DNA of 64,000 nt from Anaerolineales bacterium (GCA_016928525.1 JAFGKO010000386.1:20075-84074), one strand, 5' to 3'; shown: positions 33,448 through 43,226, counted from the stretch's first letter. Program-made: numbers and translations. The notes: a model not told the origin generated them from the letters alone.

Positions 33448-35148
33448 TCACCAGCCACTCACTTCGAACATCTTCTCTAAAAAGGTTTTACGTTCATCCG
33501 CTCGCATCGGGCGCGGACGGGCAAAATCTTCCAGCATGGCAGTAACCAACTCGGTGCTGATATAGCGTCCATTGTAAAAGACATGCCGGTCCAGCATCTC
33601 GCGACGGGACGGGCCATCCATCTGATCGAAAAACAGGTTGCCCAACCCATAGTGGATAAAGGCGTTATCGTAAAACTCCATCGCCTGCGGAATATGCGCC
33701 TGGCTGCCGTTCACAATGGTTGCACCGGCGTCCACAATCGCGCGGAAATCCATGACGTGTTGTTCGGTGGGCACCGGTTCATAGTATTCAATATACTGGA
33801 ACGTAGCAATGACGATGTATCCCCTTTCGGTCAGGTCGGCGATCTCGGCCTTCATCCACTCATAATCACCGCAGGGCGCTGCACCGGGTTCATCCTCGGT
33901 AGCCCAGGCAATGCCTGGCCCGATGGGATTACAACCGATGAAAGCAAAGCGGTTGCTGTTATGTATCAGCAGAGCTGGCTTGCGCGCATCTTCCAGGTTG
34001 GCGCCGCCGCCATAGTAAGGCCATTGACGCTCTTTGTACATTTCCAAGGTTTGCAGGGTAGCCGGCGAGCCATAATCCTGAAAGTGATTTCCGGTCAGTT
34101 CCACTACGTCGGTGCCAACAAGTTCCATCAACTCGATGTACTTTGGATTGCTACAAAACACCAGACCCTCCTGTCGTGCGTCAGGGTAAGGGCAGCCGGT
34201 ATAAAACGGAATTTCATTGCTGATATGCGTGATGTCAGCGGCCTTCAATGTATCGCCGATGTTCCAGGCCGGGTAATCCAGGCCGGCAATTTCCATTCGT
34301 GTGGCTGTTGCGCGCACCATCGCTGTAACCCCCGTCATCAACACTACGCTTAGCTTGGAGGCTTCACGGTTGGTTACAGGCATCTCAAACATCCCGGCCT
34401 TGTTCCCGGTCAGCGCAAAGTCGATTTTGAGCGGATAGACTGACGCATCGAAATCATTGCGCACCGGGGACTGCTCGTCGACCGTCAACACTTTCAATTT
34501 CGGGTCGAGCGCCTCGAACGGGACGATACCCCAAGCGGGCTGGTTCTCCCACAGGGCGTCCACCAACTCATCAGCCGGAACGGTCTTAACTGCCCCCTGG
34601 CCTGCTTCGCCCCAAAGGGAGGTCAGCACGCTGAGGGTGGATTCCGCCATCCATAACGGCGAGCCGTTCAACGGTCCGGTGGATGAAGCGCTCCAGGCAG
34701 ACTCGAGTTCCGCCAGCGTGACCCCATCCAAAACCGTCGGGAAGGGTGCAACGAGGGCATAAATCCAGGTGGTTACCTTGGTATCTGCTTCCGCAGCCAA
34801 TCCCAATTGCAGACTGGCCAGGGAGGCGCTCCCAGAGGCTGGTAAATTCCATTCCAGCGCAGTCGTACGCAGCGCATCTGGCACAGATGGGTCAATCCAT
34901 AACGGATAGGGCAAGGGCGTACTGGTTGGTGTGGTGGTCGGAGTCTGGAGGGCCGGTTGTGTGGCAGTACCAGTCGGGGCAGGGGTCGGGGAGAGACTGG
35001 GAGTGTCGGCGACAGCAGGCTGGGAAGCCGAAAAATCTCGCAACGGGATTTCCATCGAGGGCAGTTGGATACCACCCGACCCGGCGCACGAGGCCAACAG
35101 CACGGTCAGGAAAAACAACGAGAGAAATTTACGAAGCAGTTTGTGCAT
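33448..35148 (-). CDS. CapA-family lipoprotein with N-terminal binding-protein-like domain (copy 1)
   Basis: A 566-residue lipoprotein (lipobox LLASC in MHKLLRKFLSLFFLTVLLASCAGS). After a Thr/Pro-rich linker, residues about 90-260 resemble a periplasmic binding protein (TWIYALVAPFPTVLDGVTLAELESAW). The C-terminal half (from ITHISNEIPFYTGCPYPDARQ) is CapA: VVELTGNHFQDYGSPATLQTL, YYGGGANLEDARKPALLIHNSNRFAFIGCNPIG, GSQAHIPQAMEFYDNAFIHYGLGNLFFDQ. CapA is linked to poly-gamma-glutamate capsule in Bacillus; here the substrate is unknown. The sister gene is adjacent, at 3 bases, with the same layout. Confidence 0.9.
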   Translation of the reverse strand: MHKLLRKFLSLFFLTVLLASCAGSGGIQLPSMEIPLRDFSASQPAVADTPSLSPTPAPTGTATQPALQTPTTTPTSTPLPYPLWIDPSVPDALRTTALEWNLPASGSASLASLQLGLAAEADTKVTTWIYALVAPFPTVLDGVTLAELESAWSASSTGPLNGSPLWMAESTLSVLTSLWGEAGQGAVKTVPADELVDALWENQPAWGIVPFEALDPKLKVLTVDEQSPVRNDFDASVYPLKIDFALTGNKAGMFEMPVTNREASKLSVVLMTGVTAMVRATATRMEIAGLDYPAWNIGDTLKAADITHISNEIPFYTGCPYPDARQEGLVFCSNPKYIELMELVGTDVVELTGNHFQDYGSPATLQTLEMYKERQWPYYGGGANLEDARKPALLIHNSNRFAFIGCNPIGPGIAWATEDEPGAAPCGDYEWMKAEIADLTERGYIVIATFQYIEYYEPVPTEQHVMDFRAIVDAGATIVNGSQAHIPQAMEFYDNAFIHYGLGNLFFDQMDGPSRREMLDRHVFYNGRYISTELVTAMLEDFARPRPMRADERKTFLEKMFEVSGW

Positions 35149-35151
35149 GGT

Positions 35152-36921
35152 TTATGGCGCAGGGGTGATCGTCGTGAATGGCTGCGGTAATGTCATGGGC
35201 GTGAGAGTAACCGTCGGTTGCAGGGTGGGTGTCGGGATAAGATCACCCCAGCCGCTATGATAGAAATATTCATTCAAAAAACTCGCGCGCTCCTCAGGCG
35301 TCATCAGGCGCGGACGGGAATAATCCACCAGCATGGTCGTCAGCAGTTCGACACTGAGGAGTTTACCATTGTAAATGACGTAACGGTCGATGAACTCACG
35401 ACGGATGCCGAGGTAATATGGGATGTCGCCCATCTGGTCGAAGAACAGGTTACCCAACCCGTAGTGGATGAACGAATCGTTGTAGAACTCCATCATCTGG
35501 GCAAAGTGCGCCTGGCTGCCACTGACAATGGAAGCGCCCGCATCGGCCACACGATGGAAATCTTCCAACTGGTCGGGGCGGGCCTCCGGCGAATAGTATT
35601 CCTGGTGCTGGAAGGTGGAAATGACAAAATAGCCCTGTGCCTTCAAATCCTGGATCGTATCCACCAGGTACTTGTGGCTACAAGGGGCTGCACCAGGCTT
35701 GGTCTCGGTGGCGACCGGCGGCTTGCCCAGATCGACCGGGTTGCAGCCGATGAAAGCGATCTTATTGCTGTGGTTTTCCAGGGTCAAAGGCTTGCGCGCG
35801 TCTTCCAGATCTGCGCCGCCGCCGTAGTAGGCGATGTTATTCCGGTTATAGATATCAAGTGTTTCCAACATCGCACCCGGACCGTAATCGGCAAAATGGT
35901 TGCCGGTCAACTCGACCACATCCGCGCCCACGTCCTCGAGTAATTCGATATATTTCGGGTCGCTGCAAAAGACCAGTTTGGAGCGGCTGGGATTGGGGAA
36001 ATCGCAACCGGTGTAAAAGGGGATTTCGTTGCTGATGTGCGTGATATCGGCGGCGCGCATGAAATCACGGATGTCACGCGCAGGATAAGTCACGCCCTTG
36101 GTCTCCATCGTGTAAGCTGTGGCGCGCACAAGCGCGGTCACACCGGTCAGGATAACGGTAGTCATTCGGGTGGGCACACGGTTTGTATTCGGGATCGCCA
36201 GGTTGAGCATGGCCGGTTCGCGGTCGAGGGCGCGCAAGGCAAACTCGGCCTTGAGAGGATAGGCAACGATGTCGAAATCCTTGTGGATGGGAGATTGCCC
36301 ATCAACCGATAAGACTTTTAGCTTTGGCTCCAACTCTTCGAACGGAAGGATGCCCCAGGAAGGCCGGTTGTCCCAGAGCGCAGCTACTAATTCATCTGCT
36401 GGCGCAGTCTGCACGGCTTCAGAGGCTGACGCGCCCCACAACGCAGTAAAGGCGGCAAGCGTGGATTCCGTCATCCATAACGGCGAGCCGGCCAACGCTT
36501 CGCACTGAGCGCATTGGACATGTCCCGGTGGCGAACCGTTCCAGGCGGCTTTAAGTTCGTCCAGCGTCACCCCATCCGTAACTGTTGGGAAAGGCGCGAC
36601 AAGCGCATAGATCCAGGTTGACCTGGAGGCTATCGTGGCTTCGTCCCCGGCGGAGACCAACTCCAAATGCAATGATGCCTGGCTGGGATTGGCTACGAGT
36701 GGAATACCCCAGCGATCCGATTCGGCTACGAGCGCATCCGGGACTTCGGGCGCTCGATAGAGTCCAAGCGCCATCGGTGTGGAGGTCGCGGTAGCCGTTG
36801 CGGAAGCTTGTGGTACAGCCGTAGGAGCGGGAGATGGGCTCGGCTCCGGCGTATTGGGCGCGCAGGAAACGATGAGAGTTGCTAGCAGCAAAGAGACCAG
36901 GGTGCGAGCGCGTTTTGTCAT
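35152..36921 (-). CDS. CapA-family lipoprotein with N-terminal binding-protein-like domain (copy 2)
   Basis: A 589-residue paralogue of the next gene. Lipobox IVSCAP in MTKRARTLVSLLLATLIVSC, Pro/Thr linker, then TWIYALVAPFPTVTDGVTLDELKAAW, nearly the same as in the paralogue. CapA part: VVELTGNHFADYGPGAMLETL, AYYGGGADLEDARKPLTL, GSQAHFAQMMEFYNDSFIHYGLGNLFFDQMGD. One longer loop (CAQCEALAGSPLW) carries a Cys pair near residue 140 that the sister lacks. Tandem duplication in one operon; perhaps for two ligands. Confidence 0.9.
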   Translation of the reverse strand: MTKRARTLVSLLLATLIVSCAPNTPEPSPSPAPTAVPQASATATATSTPMALGLYRAPEVPDALVAESDRWGIPLVANPSQASLHLELVSAGDEATIASRSTWIYALVAPFPTVTDGVTLDELKAAWNGSPPGHVQCAQCEALAGSPLWMTESTLAAFTALWGASASEAVQTAPADELVAALWDNRPSWGILPFEELEPKLKVLSVDGQSPIHKDFDIVAYPLKAEFALRALDREPAMLNLAIPNTNRVPTRMTTVILTGVTALVRATAYTMETKGVTYPARDIRDFMRAADITHISNEIPFYTGCDFPNPSRSKLVFCSDPKYIELLEDVGADVVELTGNHFADYGPGAMLETLDIYNRNNIAYYGGGADLEDARKPLTLENHSNKIAFIGCNPVDLGKPPVATETKPGAAPCSHKYLVDTIQDLKAQGYFVISTFQHQEYYSPEARPDQLEDFHRVADAGASIVSGSQAHFAQMMEFYNDSFIHYGLGNLFFDQMGDIPYYLGIRREFIDRYVIYNGKLLSVELLTTMLVDYSRPRLMTPEERASFLNEYFYHSGWGDLIPTPTLQPTVTLTPMTLPQPFTTITPAP

Positions 36922-36982
36922 TGGGTCGTTTTCTCACAAATTTGGGGACAGGACAAGAGACTCTCTCATCCTACAGATTTTT

Positions 36983-37006
36983 TAACGCGACATTCATGTC
37001 GCGTTA
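36983..37006. repeat. 11-bp perfect hairpin (TAACGCGACAT)
   Basis: TAACGCGACAT-TC-ATGTCGCGTTA, lying between the menC-family gene and the CapA pair. A T-run lies on the wrong side for termination of either leftward gene, so it is a palindromic repeat. Confidence 0.6.
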
Positions 37007-37016
37007 CAGTTGCTTA

Positions 37017-38126
37017 TTACGCCTTTAGCTCAAGCTTCGCCAGCGTGAACTGCTCCAAAACCTTTTCGTCTATCTTCACACCCAGGCCAGGGCCAGTGGG
37101 CACATCGATGGTGCTATCCGGGTTCAGGGTAAAGCGTTCATGCGTGATGTCGCGCAAAAAATAACGGTCAGAGGCCGAAATGTCACCGGGCAAGGTAAAG
37201 CCGGGCAAGGAAGCAATCGCCAGGTTGGAGGCGCGCCCCACGCCGGTTTCCAGCATCCCGCCGCACCAGACCGGCATCTCCTGCGCGCGGCACATCGCGT
37301 GGATTTCCAGCCCCTGGCTCAGGCCGCCCACCCGTCCCGGCTTGATATTGATGATGCGGCAGGCCTCCATCTCGATGGCATAGCGGGCATGACGCGGCGA
37401 GACCACACTCTCATCCAGGCAAATCGGCGTTTTGAACTGTGCCTGCAATTTGCGGTGATCCCAGATGTCATCTTCGAAGAGCGGCTGTTCGATGAGCAGC
37501 AGGTCTAACTGGTCTAATGGTCGTAAAGTTTCGCTGGTCTCCAGTGAATATGCTGAGTTGGCGTCCACCTGAAGACAAATATCCGGAAAAGCTTTACGAA
37601 CTGCAGACGTGTCATCAACATCGCGCCCGGGTTTGATCTTGATCTTGAGACGGTTGTAACCCTGGGCGACATACCCTTCCGCGCTGCGGACCAGGGCCGA
37701 GGCTGATTCTTGAATACCGATCGAAACGCCTACCTCAACCTTATTCCGCACCCCTGCAAACATCTCCTTGAGCGACTTTCCATCCCGCTTGCCGAGTAAA
37801 TCCCAGAGCGCCATTTCCACGCCTGCCTTGGCCAGGTGATGCCCGCGGATACCCACCACGCGACGCTGGAAATCGGCCGCATCGACCACATCCTGCCCCA
37901 AAATCAAGGGGGCGACAAAATCCTTCAGGATGTGCCAGGCAGTGCCGGTGGTCTCGTAGTTGTAACCGGGGTCGCGCTCCACAGCCGATTCTCCATAGCC
38001 GGTTAACCCCTCGGCGCGCAACTCGACCAGGATACATTCTTTATGGTCGATGCTGCCAAAGGAAGTTGCAAATGGAGTAACGAGGGGCAGGCGGATATGG
38101 TAGAGAGATAACGATTCGATTTTCAT
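37017..38126 (-). CDS. menC: o-Succinylbenzoate synthase / enolase-superfamily enzyme (MenC-like)
   Basis: A 369-residue member of the muconate-lactonising subgroup of the enolase superfamily. Catalytic layout: Lys-x-Lys at KIKIKPG (Lys163, Lys165), metal ligands Asp188 (QVDANSAY), Glu213 (LIEQP) and Asp238 (CLDES), and the distal Lys262 (NIKPGRVGG). MenC makes o-succinylbenzoate in menaquinone synthesis; closely related family members racemise N-succinyl amino acids, and this alignment cannot exclude that. No other menaquinone genes are in the window, so the name is less certain than the fold. It overlaps the zinc-ribbon membrane gene by 4 bases. Confidence 0.85.
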   Translation of the reverse strand: MKIESLSLYHIRLPLVTPFATSFGSIDHKECILVELRAEGLTGYGESAVERDPGYNYETTGTAWHILKDFVAPLILGQDVVDAADFQRRVVGIRGHHLAKAGVEMALWDLLGKRDGKSLKEMFAGVRNKVEVGVSIGIQESASALVRSAEGYVAQGYNRLKIKIKPGRDVDDTSAVRKAFPDICLQVDANSAYSLETSETLRPLDQLDLLLIEQPLFEDDIWDHRKLQAQFKTPICLDESVVSPRHARYAIEMEACRIINIKPGRVGGLSQGLEIHAMCRAQEMPVWCGGMLETGVGRASNLAIASLPGFTLPGDISASDRYFLRDITHERFTLNPDSTIDVPTGPGLGVKIDEKVLEQFTLAKLELKA

Positions 38127-38650
38127 TCTTCGACTTTGACTTCCCCATCTTCGTCACTGATGCCCAACTCGCGCAGCGCTTCCTCCATGCTGACCGCGGT
38201 CTCGCGACGCATACCCGGCGCGGGCGTGCCGCAATAGGGACACAGGTTCCAGGGCAATTCCATCAACTTGCCACATTCGTTGCACGACTTTTTCAGCTTG
38301 GTATGGCAGTTCGGGCAAACCTGCCAGTCATCTTTAACGCGCCGCTCGCAGCCGGGACAAAGCGGCAGATCTTCAAGCGCCTGCAATAAGGCTTCCTCCT
38401 CCAACGTGCGCTGGTACTCTTCTTCCAGCGTGCGCTGTGGGCGTAGGATCAAATAGACCAACACGCCCGGCAAATTCAGCACCGCCACCAGCAAGGCCGA
38501 CAGGATCTGCACCAGCGGATCTCGTGCCCGCGAGCGGATATCGCGATAGGTCCAGATGACCAGTGCGATCCAAAGGGCAGCAATGAACGCCCCGCCGAAA
38601 CCGGTCAGGATCAAAAGCAAGTTGCTCAGGAAAGTCGGGTCAAAAGTCAT
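38123..38650 (-). CDS. Membrane protein with double zinc ribbon
   Basis: A 175-residue protein starting MTFDPTFLSNLLL (ATG at 38650, GGAGAG upstream). Two membrane helices (about residues 8-30 and 45-67) with an RxxRDPL linker, then a charged stretch, then zinc-binding cysteines: LCPGCERRV, VCPNCHTKL, SCNECGKLM and LCPYCGTPA, i.e. two zinc ribbons back to back. The C-terminal tail is acidic. Function unknown; topology suggests the zinc part is cytoplasmic. It overlaps menC by 4 bases (ATGA). Confidence 0.82.
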   Translation of the reverse strand: MTFDPTFLSNLLLILTGFGGAFIAALWIALVIWTYRDIRSRARDPLVQILSALLVAVLNLPGVLVYLILRPQRTLEEEYQRTLEEEALLQALEDLPLCPGCERRVKDDWQVCPNCHTKLKKSCNECGKLMELPWNLCPYCGTPAPGMRRETAVSMEEALRELGISDEDGEVKVEE

Positions 38651-38665
38651 AGTCTCTCCATGCCT

Positions 38666-38741
38666 ACCACAAAGACACCAAGTCACTAAGACACGAAAAT
38701 ATGAAAATTGGTGTCTTAGTGTCTTTGAGACTTAGTGGTCA
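38666..38741. repeat. ACCACTAAGACAC-type dispersed repeat (copy 2)
   Basis: Starts TACCACAAAGACACCAAGTC and ends TTGAGACTTAGTGGTC, opposed ends; lies between aspA and the zinc-ribbon gene. Related to the copy at 27202. Confidence 0.7.
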
Positions 38742-38758
38742 ATTCTCTATTGTCAATT

Positions 38759-40213
38759 CTACCCGCCGCCGCCCTCGCCGACAATACCACCGTCAGTCAA
38801 CTTGCGCAAATCCGAGAGCGCGGCTTTGATCTCATCGGCGGAAACTGGTCGATCTTCGTCACGGTGTTTGAGTATGCCGCTTTTCGCCTTTTCCAGCGCC
38901 ACTTCCTTGATGGCCGCGTTACGCGCCAACGCCTCCTTGACCAGCACCGCACCTTGAGCGTAACCGATCAACGGGTTCAGAGCGGTCACCACGATGGCGT
39001 TCTTCGCCAGCCAGCCTTCGGCCTTCTCACGGTTGGCCGTCAGCCCCATCACAGCTCGCTCGGTAAAAGCCGTCACCGCGCCAATTGTGATCTGCATCAT
39101 CTCGAACAGGTTATGCGCGATGACCGGCATCATCACGTTCAACTCCAGTTGCCCGGCCTGGGCCGCCAGCGCCACGGTCGTGTCGCAACCGATGACGTGG
39201 AACATGGTCTGGTTCAGCATCTCGGCGATGACCGGGTTGACCTTGCCCGGCATGATCGACGAGCCCGGCTGGACAGCAGGCAAACGGATTTCATCCAAAC
39301 CTGTCGATGGGCCGGATGAGAGCAAGCGGAAATCATTGGCGATGCGGATGAGGGTCAGCGCCAGCGTGCGCAAGGAGGCCGAAAAATCAGCTGCGTCGGC
39401 CATGGATTGCATCGATTCGAACAGATTATCGGACTCGTGCAACTCCAGGCCGGTCAATTCGGTCAATTTCTTCACCATACGGACGTGATACTGCGGGTGC
39501 GCGTTCAACCCGGACCCGACGGCTGTCCCACCAATCCCCAACCGTCTCAGTCCCTCAGCCGCCCGGCGGATGCGTTCCGCGTCACGGCGCACCGCCATGG
39601 CATAGGCGCTAAACTCCTGCCCCAACCGAATCGGGACGGCGTCCTGCAAATGGGTGCGCCCCGATTTGAGGATGCCGTCGAACTCGTCCGCTTTGGCGTC
39701 CAGCGCGGCGACCAGGTCATCGAGCGCGGTGAGCAATTCGTCCAGCCGCCACAGGCAGCCGAGCCGGATAGCTGTCGGGATGGTGTCGTTGGTCGACTGG
39801 GCCATGTTGACGTGGTCGTTGGGGTGCACACGATACTCCCCCAAACGGCCACCAAGCACGAGTGTGGCACGATTCGCGATCACTTCGTTGACATTCATGT
39901 TGTGGCTGGTGCCCGCACCCGCCTGGAAGGGATCGACCACAAATTGGTCATCCCATTTACCATCGATAACTTCCTGCGCAGCCTTGATGATGGCGTCTGA
40001 ACGCTCGCCGTCCAACAGTCCCAAGACACGGTTGACCTCAGCAGCAGCGCGTTTGATCGTCGCCATGCTCCAGATGAATGCGCGCCAGGGACGCAGCCCG
40101 GAAACCGGAAAATTCTCGACCGCCCGCTGCGTCTGTGCGCCGTACAGAGCTTCCACCGGGATATGCAATTCGCCGAGCGAGTCTTTTTCTACTCGAAAAG
40201 ATTCTGCAACCAT
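38759..40213 (-). CDS. aspA: Aspartate ammonia-lyase
   Basis: A 484-residue member of the aspartase/fumarase superfamily. The cluster of evidence favours aspartase: QSTND (residues 139-143; fumarases have QSSND), GAGTSHNMN (99-107), PGSSIMPGKVNPVIAEMLNQ (catalytic Ser loop), and CDTTVALAAQAGQLELNVMMP as in bacterial aspartases. It converts aspartate to fumarate and ammonia. C-terminal extension is Gly-rich and ends GEGGGG. The -10 TACAAT lies upstream. A fumarase assignment was considered and is less likely. Confidence 0.85.
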   Translation of the reverse strand: MVAESFRVEKDSLGELHIPVEALYGAQTQRAVENFPVSGLRPWRAFIWSMATIKRAAAEVNRVLGLLDGERSDAIIKAAQEVIDGKWDDQFVVDPFQAGAGTSHNMNVNEVIANRATLVLGGRLGEYRVHPNDHVNMAQSTNDTIPTAIRLGCLWRLDELLTALDDLVAALDAKADEFDGILKSGRTHLQDAVPIRLGQEFSAYAMAVRRDAERIRRAAEGLRRLGIGGTAVGSGLNAHPQYHVRMVKKLTELTGLELHESDNLFESMQSMADAADFSASLRTLALTLIRIANDFRLLSSGPSTGLDEIRLPAVQPGSSIMPGKVNPVIAEMLNQTMFHVIGCDTTVALAAQAGQLELNVMMPVIAHNLFEMMQITIGAVTAFTERAVMGLTANREKAEGWLAKNAIVVTALNPLIGYAQGAVLVKEALARNAAIKEVALEKAKSGILKHRDEDRPVSADEIKAALSDLRKLTDGGIVGEGGGG

Positions 40214-40261
40214 GCTTTCTCCTACCAGTAACTCAATCAGAATTACCGGTATTGTACCCCC

Positions 40262-41590
40262 TTACGGATTACGCCAGGTAAAATGCCAGTCCGTGCCTTC
40301 CTTCCAGGATTCGGATGTTTCACCGATCACCTGGTAAAATGTCACGCCGGGTTTCAAGTAAACAGGCGCACCCAGAGAGGTCGTCAGCAAGATCGGCTGG
40401 TCGAGCTCGACACGATTCCAAGTGGCCTCAACTGCAATGCCGTCCCGAAAAACGTAGGCATGACCCGACCCGTACATGTCAATATGGTAGACCTCGTCTT
40501 CCTCTTCGAACTTGCTGGCAAAACGATGCTGGACGAAAAGTACGACCACATTATCGGCCATAACAGGTTGCTCGGTAAGTGCATCTGTCAAAGGCGCATA
40601 AGCTGCGGTCAATCCCTTTTTCAGGCTATTTACTTCCTGGTAACGCTGGTAACGATTCTCGTCAGGGAGATATTGCCAGTAGTTGTAATCGTCTAACGAG
40701 TATTGCGTATATATGCGTTCGGCAGCCTGATCTGACTGGGGCGACAGGTTGCTGAAAAAGTTACTACGGACGGGTGGGCGATTATTATCCACGCTTTTAC
40801 GTTTAGCAATACAATCCTTGAATTTAACCGTATTGAAAAATATATTGTTGTAAGTATCGCGTTTGGTAGGGCCGATTAAAAATGGCGGACAGGCGCCATT
40901 GCCCGGTACCACCAGGTAATCCTTCAAGTCGCTATCTTTGTAGTAGTCATACACGCGCGGATCTGCATATTTGAAGACAAAGAAGGCCTGGTACATACGT
41001 GCAATATGCTCATCGAAGAAACGTCCTGAGCGCACAGGTCCAGCCATCTCGGCATCATTTCCATAAAAAACAGCGATGAAGCGCGTGAGGCCGTCTTCGA
41101 TGTAATACTCGAAAACCACATCCGCCAGCGTTAGCCCGGACTGCGGGCGTACATAGCGCGGAAATAGTGTAATTTTGACGGCAATGGGTCGCCGCTCCAA
41201 CAATTCAGGATTCGTGGCAGTCAATCCGGTCAGTGGGTTGGTTTTCGAAGTGGGGACGTAATTCGGTGCACCCTGATAATCAGATGCTGGTGGGGTAGGC
41301 AACAAATTCCCTTCACTCGCCAGATCTTTTGGTACACCCAGATATGGGGCTAATATAGGGGTTTGAGCAGAAAAAACATAGGGAGTATCATACGGGGCAT
41401 TGCTAGATCCATCGCTGGGCTGGAAAGGGGTGGCGGTCGGATTGTTGAGGTCGGGGGTCAGGAGCAGGTTCTCATTCACATCAGGTGCGGAGCTGCTGCA
41501 TCCCCCTGAAATGATGGCACATGAAAAAATGACCAGCGTCCACCAGCGAAGAGTCCGATACAGCCCAATTTGGGTTTTCGACGCAAGCAT
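40262..41590 (-). CDS. DUF3048 (YerB-like) lipoprotein
   Basis: A 442-residue lipoprotein, with signal MLASKTQIGLYRTLRWWTLVIFSCAIISGGC and the lipobox SGGC. The following DUF3048 domains contain NPLTGLTATNPELLERRPIAVKI, PQSGLTLADVVFEYYIEDGLTRFIAVFYG, GPVRSGR and the C-terminal GTDWHFTWRNP. Found in many Gram-positive and Chloroflexota bacteria, function unknown. The ATG at 41590 is chosen (TACAAT seven bases upstream), an upstream in-frame ATG at 41653 would add 21 residues. Divergent from the antiporter-like operon. Confidence 0.88.
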   Translation of the reverse strand: MLASKTQIGLYRTLRWWTLVIFSCAIISGGCSSSAPDVNENLLLTPDLNNPTATPFQPSDGSSNAPYDTPYVFSAQTPILAPYLGVPKDLASEGNLLPTPPASDYQGAPNYVPTSKTNPLTGLTATNPELLERRPIAVKITLFPRYVRPQSGLTLADVVFEYYIEDGLTRFIAVFYGNDAEMAGPVRSGRFFDEHIARMYQAFFVFKYADPRVYDYYKDSDLKDYLVVPGNGACPPFLIGPTKRDTYNNIFFNTVKFKDCIAKRKSVDNNRPPVRSNFFSNLSPQSDQAAERIYTQYSLDDYNYWQYLPDENRYQRYQEVNSLKKGLTAAYAPLTDALTEQPVMADNVVVLFVQHRFASKFEEEDEVYHIDMYGSGHAYVFRDGIAVEATWNRVELDQPILLTTSLGAPVYLKPGVTFYQVIGETSESWKEGTDWHFTWRNP

Positions 41591-41657
41591 GCTGCCGATT
41601 GTACAACAAAACAGGTGGGGCATGCCTAAACCCTGATAAAATTGCCGACACATTGCA

Positions 41658-43226
41658 ATGTTGATCTTCCTGACAGTATTGTTTCTCTTTCTGATCGCGC
41701 TTGCGCTGATTATTCTATCCTGGGTGCGTCCCGCAATCCGCTATTCCTGGTTGATTTCTGCGGGCGGCGCGCTGGTCAGTTGGATCAGCGTACTGATCTG
41801 GCAATTTCGTTTACCAGTCACCTTTCAACTTCCACGCTGGGAGCCGGCTAACCTATTTCTTGAATCGTTGTCGTTTACCGCCGATACACTCACATGGCTA
41901 CTTGCTTTCAGCGTGGCCACACTCATATTGGCTGTCATTCTGACGGCTTCCGCACGTGAAAATTTTCCCGCCCCAATTCCCTGGGCCGCCACACTGGTAC
42001 TTGGTGGGCTGGGGTTGCTGGCGGTGCTCGCAGATAACCCCCTGTCGCTGCTTATGGTCTGGTCAGCTATTGACCTGTTTGAACTGGTCACTCAGTTACG
42101 GTCTGTGGATGGACCGCAACCCAGCGAAAAGGTGGTGACTGCTTTTGCGGCTCGTGTTGCCGGCAGCGGTGTGGTATTGTGGGCTAATATGACCAGCATA
42201 TCGACTGGCTCGCCAATGAACTTTCAAAACGCGCCTCCGCAAGTTGGATTGTATCTTCTGCTTGCGGCGGGACTACGCCTGGGCGTGCTCCCCTTACATA
42301 TGCCTTATGCCTCCGAAGCTGCCATCCGACGCGGTTTTGGCACCACATTGCGCCTGGTGTCTGCTGCATCCAGCCTGGTCCTGCTGGCGCGCATTCCTAC
42401 TGCTAGTGTTATTTCGGCCTTCACGCCCTACCTGCTGTCACTCACAGCCCTGGCGGCTATCTACGGCGGTTGGATGTGGTTACGCGCTCCCGATGAACTC
42501 ACAGCTCGCCCGTTCTGGTTGATCGGACTGACATCCCTGGCAATGGCATCGGCATTACGAGGCAACCCGCTCGGTGCGGCTGCCTGGGGGTGTGCATTAC
42601 TCCTGTCCGGTGGCGCTTTGTTCCTTTCGTCCGCCAACCATATCTGGTTAAGCCGTGCACTTTGGATGGGAATGTGGGGAATCAGCGCTCTGCCGTTCTC
42701 TATCACAGCCACAGGCTGGGAAAGTACAGTGCCATCCTTCTGGTCGGTCTGGCCTTTTCTTCTATTTGCACAAGCCCTGCTGCTGGCTGGATACTTACGT
42801 CATGCCATGCGTCCGACCTTGCGCGTGAATTTCGAAACGCTTGATCGCGCCACACGATATGTTTATCCTGTGGGAATCGGAATTTTGGTGACGACATTGT
42901 TTCTTTTAGGCTTGTGGGGCTGGGAAGGTGCTTTTCGAGCCGGCGCATGGTTCCCTGCGCTGCTCGGCGCTTTGCTTGGAGGCATTGCCATCTGGCTTGC
43001 GCCGCACCTGCGCGTGTTGACTCCCCTCCGCGCTCATTGGGTGCGTCCTAATGCTACTTCCTGGGTAGATTGGGTCTTCCGCGGCCTTTGGGGAATTTAT
43101 CGTCAGATCGGCCGTCTTAGCAATGCTTTCTCTGCCGTAATGGAAGGGGATGGCGGTTTCATGTGGACCTTGCTATTTATGGTTCTCTTCATATCCCTGA
43201 TCATACAGGGGGGAGACGGACCATGA
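41658..43226 (+). CDS. Antiporter-like (NuoL/M/N, MrpA/D type) membrane subunit, first of three
   Basis: A 522-residue membrane protein with about 13-14 helices. The pattern LGGLGLLAVLADNPLSLLMVWSAIDLFELVTQ includes a Glu142 that matches the conserved TM5 glutamate of the proton-translocating NDH subunits. In the next landmark, LRLGVLPLHMPYASEA, the usual TM7 lysine of K-(4)-PFH is Arg207 while the His214 is kept. The long amphipathic C-terminal helix of NuoL is missing. It may translocate protons or sodium ions, or have lost that role. It overlaps the second gene by 4 bases. No NADH or hydrogenase module lies in the window. Confidence 0.75.
   Translation: MLIFLTVLFLFLIALALIILSWVRPAIRYSWLISAGGALVSWISVLIWQFRLPVTFQLPRWEPANLFLESLSFTADTLTWLLAFSVATLILAVILTASARENFPAPIPWAATLVLGGLGLLAVLADNPLSLLMVWSAIDLFELVTQLRSVDGPQPSEKVVTAFAARVAGSGVVLWANMTSISTGSPMNFQNAPPQVGLYLLLAAGLRLGVLPLHMPYASEAAIRRGFGTTLRLVSAASSLVLLARIPTASVISAFTPYLLSLTALAAIYGGWMWLRAPDELTARPFWLIGLTSLAMASALRGNPLGAAAWGCALLLSGGALFLSSANHIWLSRALWMGMWGISALPFSITATGWESTVPSFWSVWPFLLFAQALLLAGYLRHAMRPTLRVNFETLDRATRYVYPVGIGILVTTLFLLGLWGWEGAFRAGAWFPALLGALLGGIAIWLAPHLRVLTPLRAHWVRPNATSWVDWVFRGLWGIYRQIGRLSNAFSAVMEGDGGFMWTLLFMVLFISLIIQGGDGP

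Noticed and set aside
36983..37006. Terminator after the menC-family gene
   Set aside because: The T-run lies on the wrong side for the leftward genes; better described as a palindromic repeat.
38759..40213. Class II fumarase
   Set aside because: QSTND and the CDTTVALAAQAGQLELNV stretch agree with aspartase; fumarases have QSSND and a different region there.
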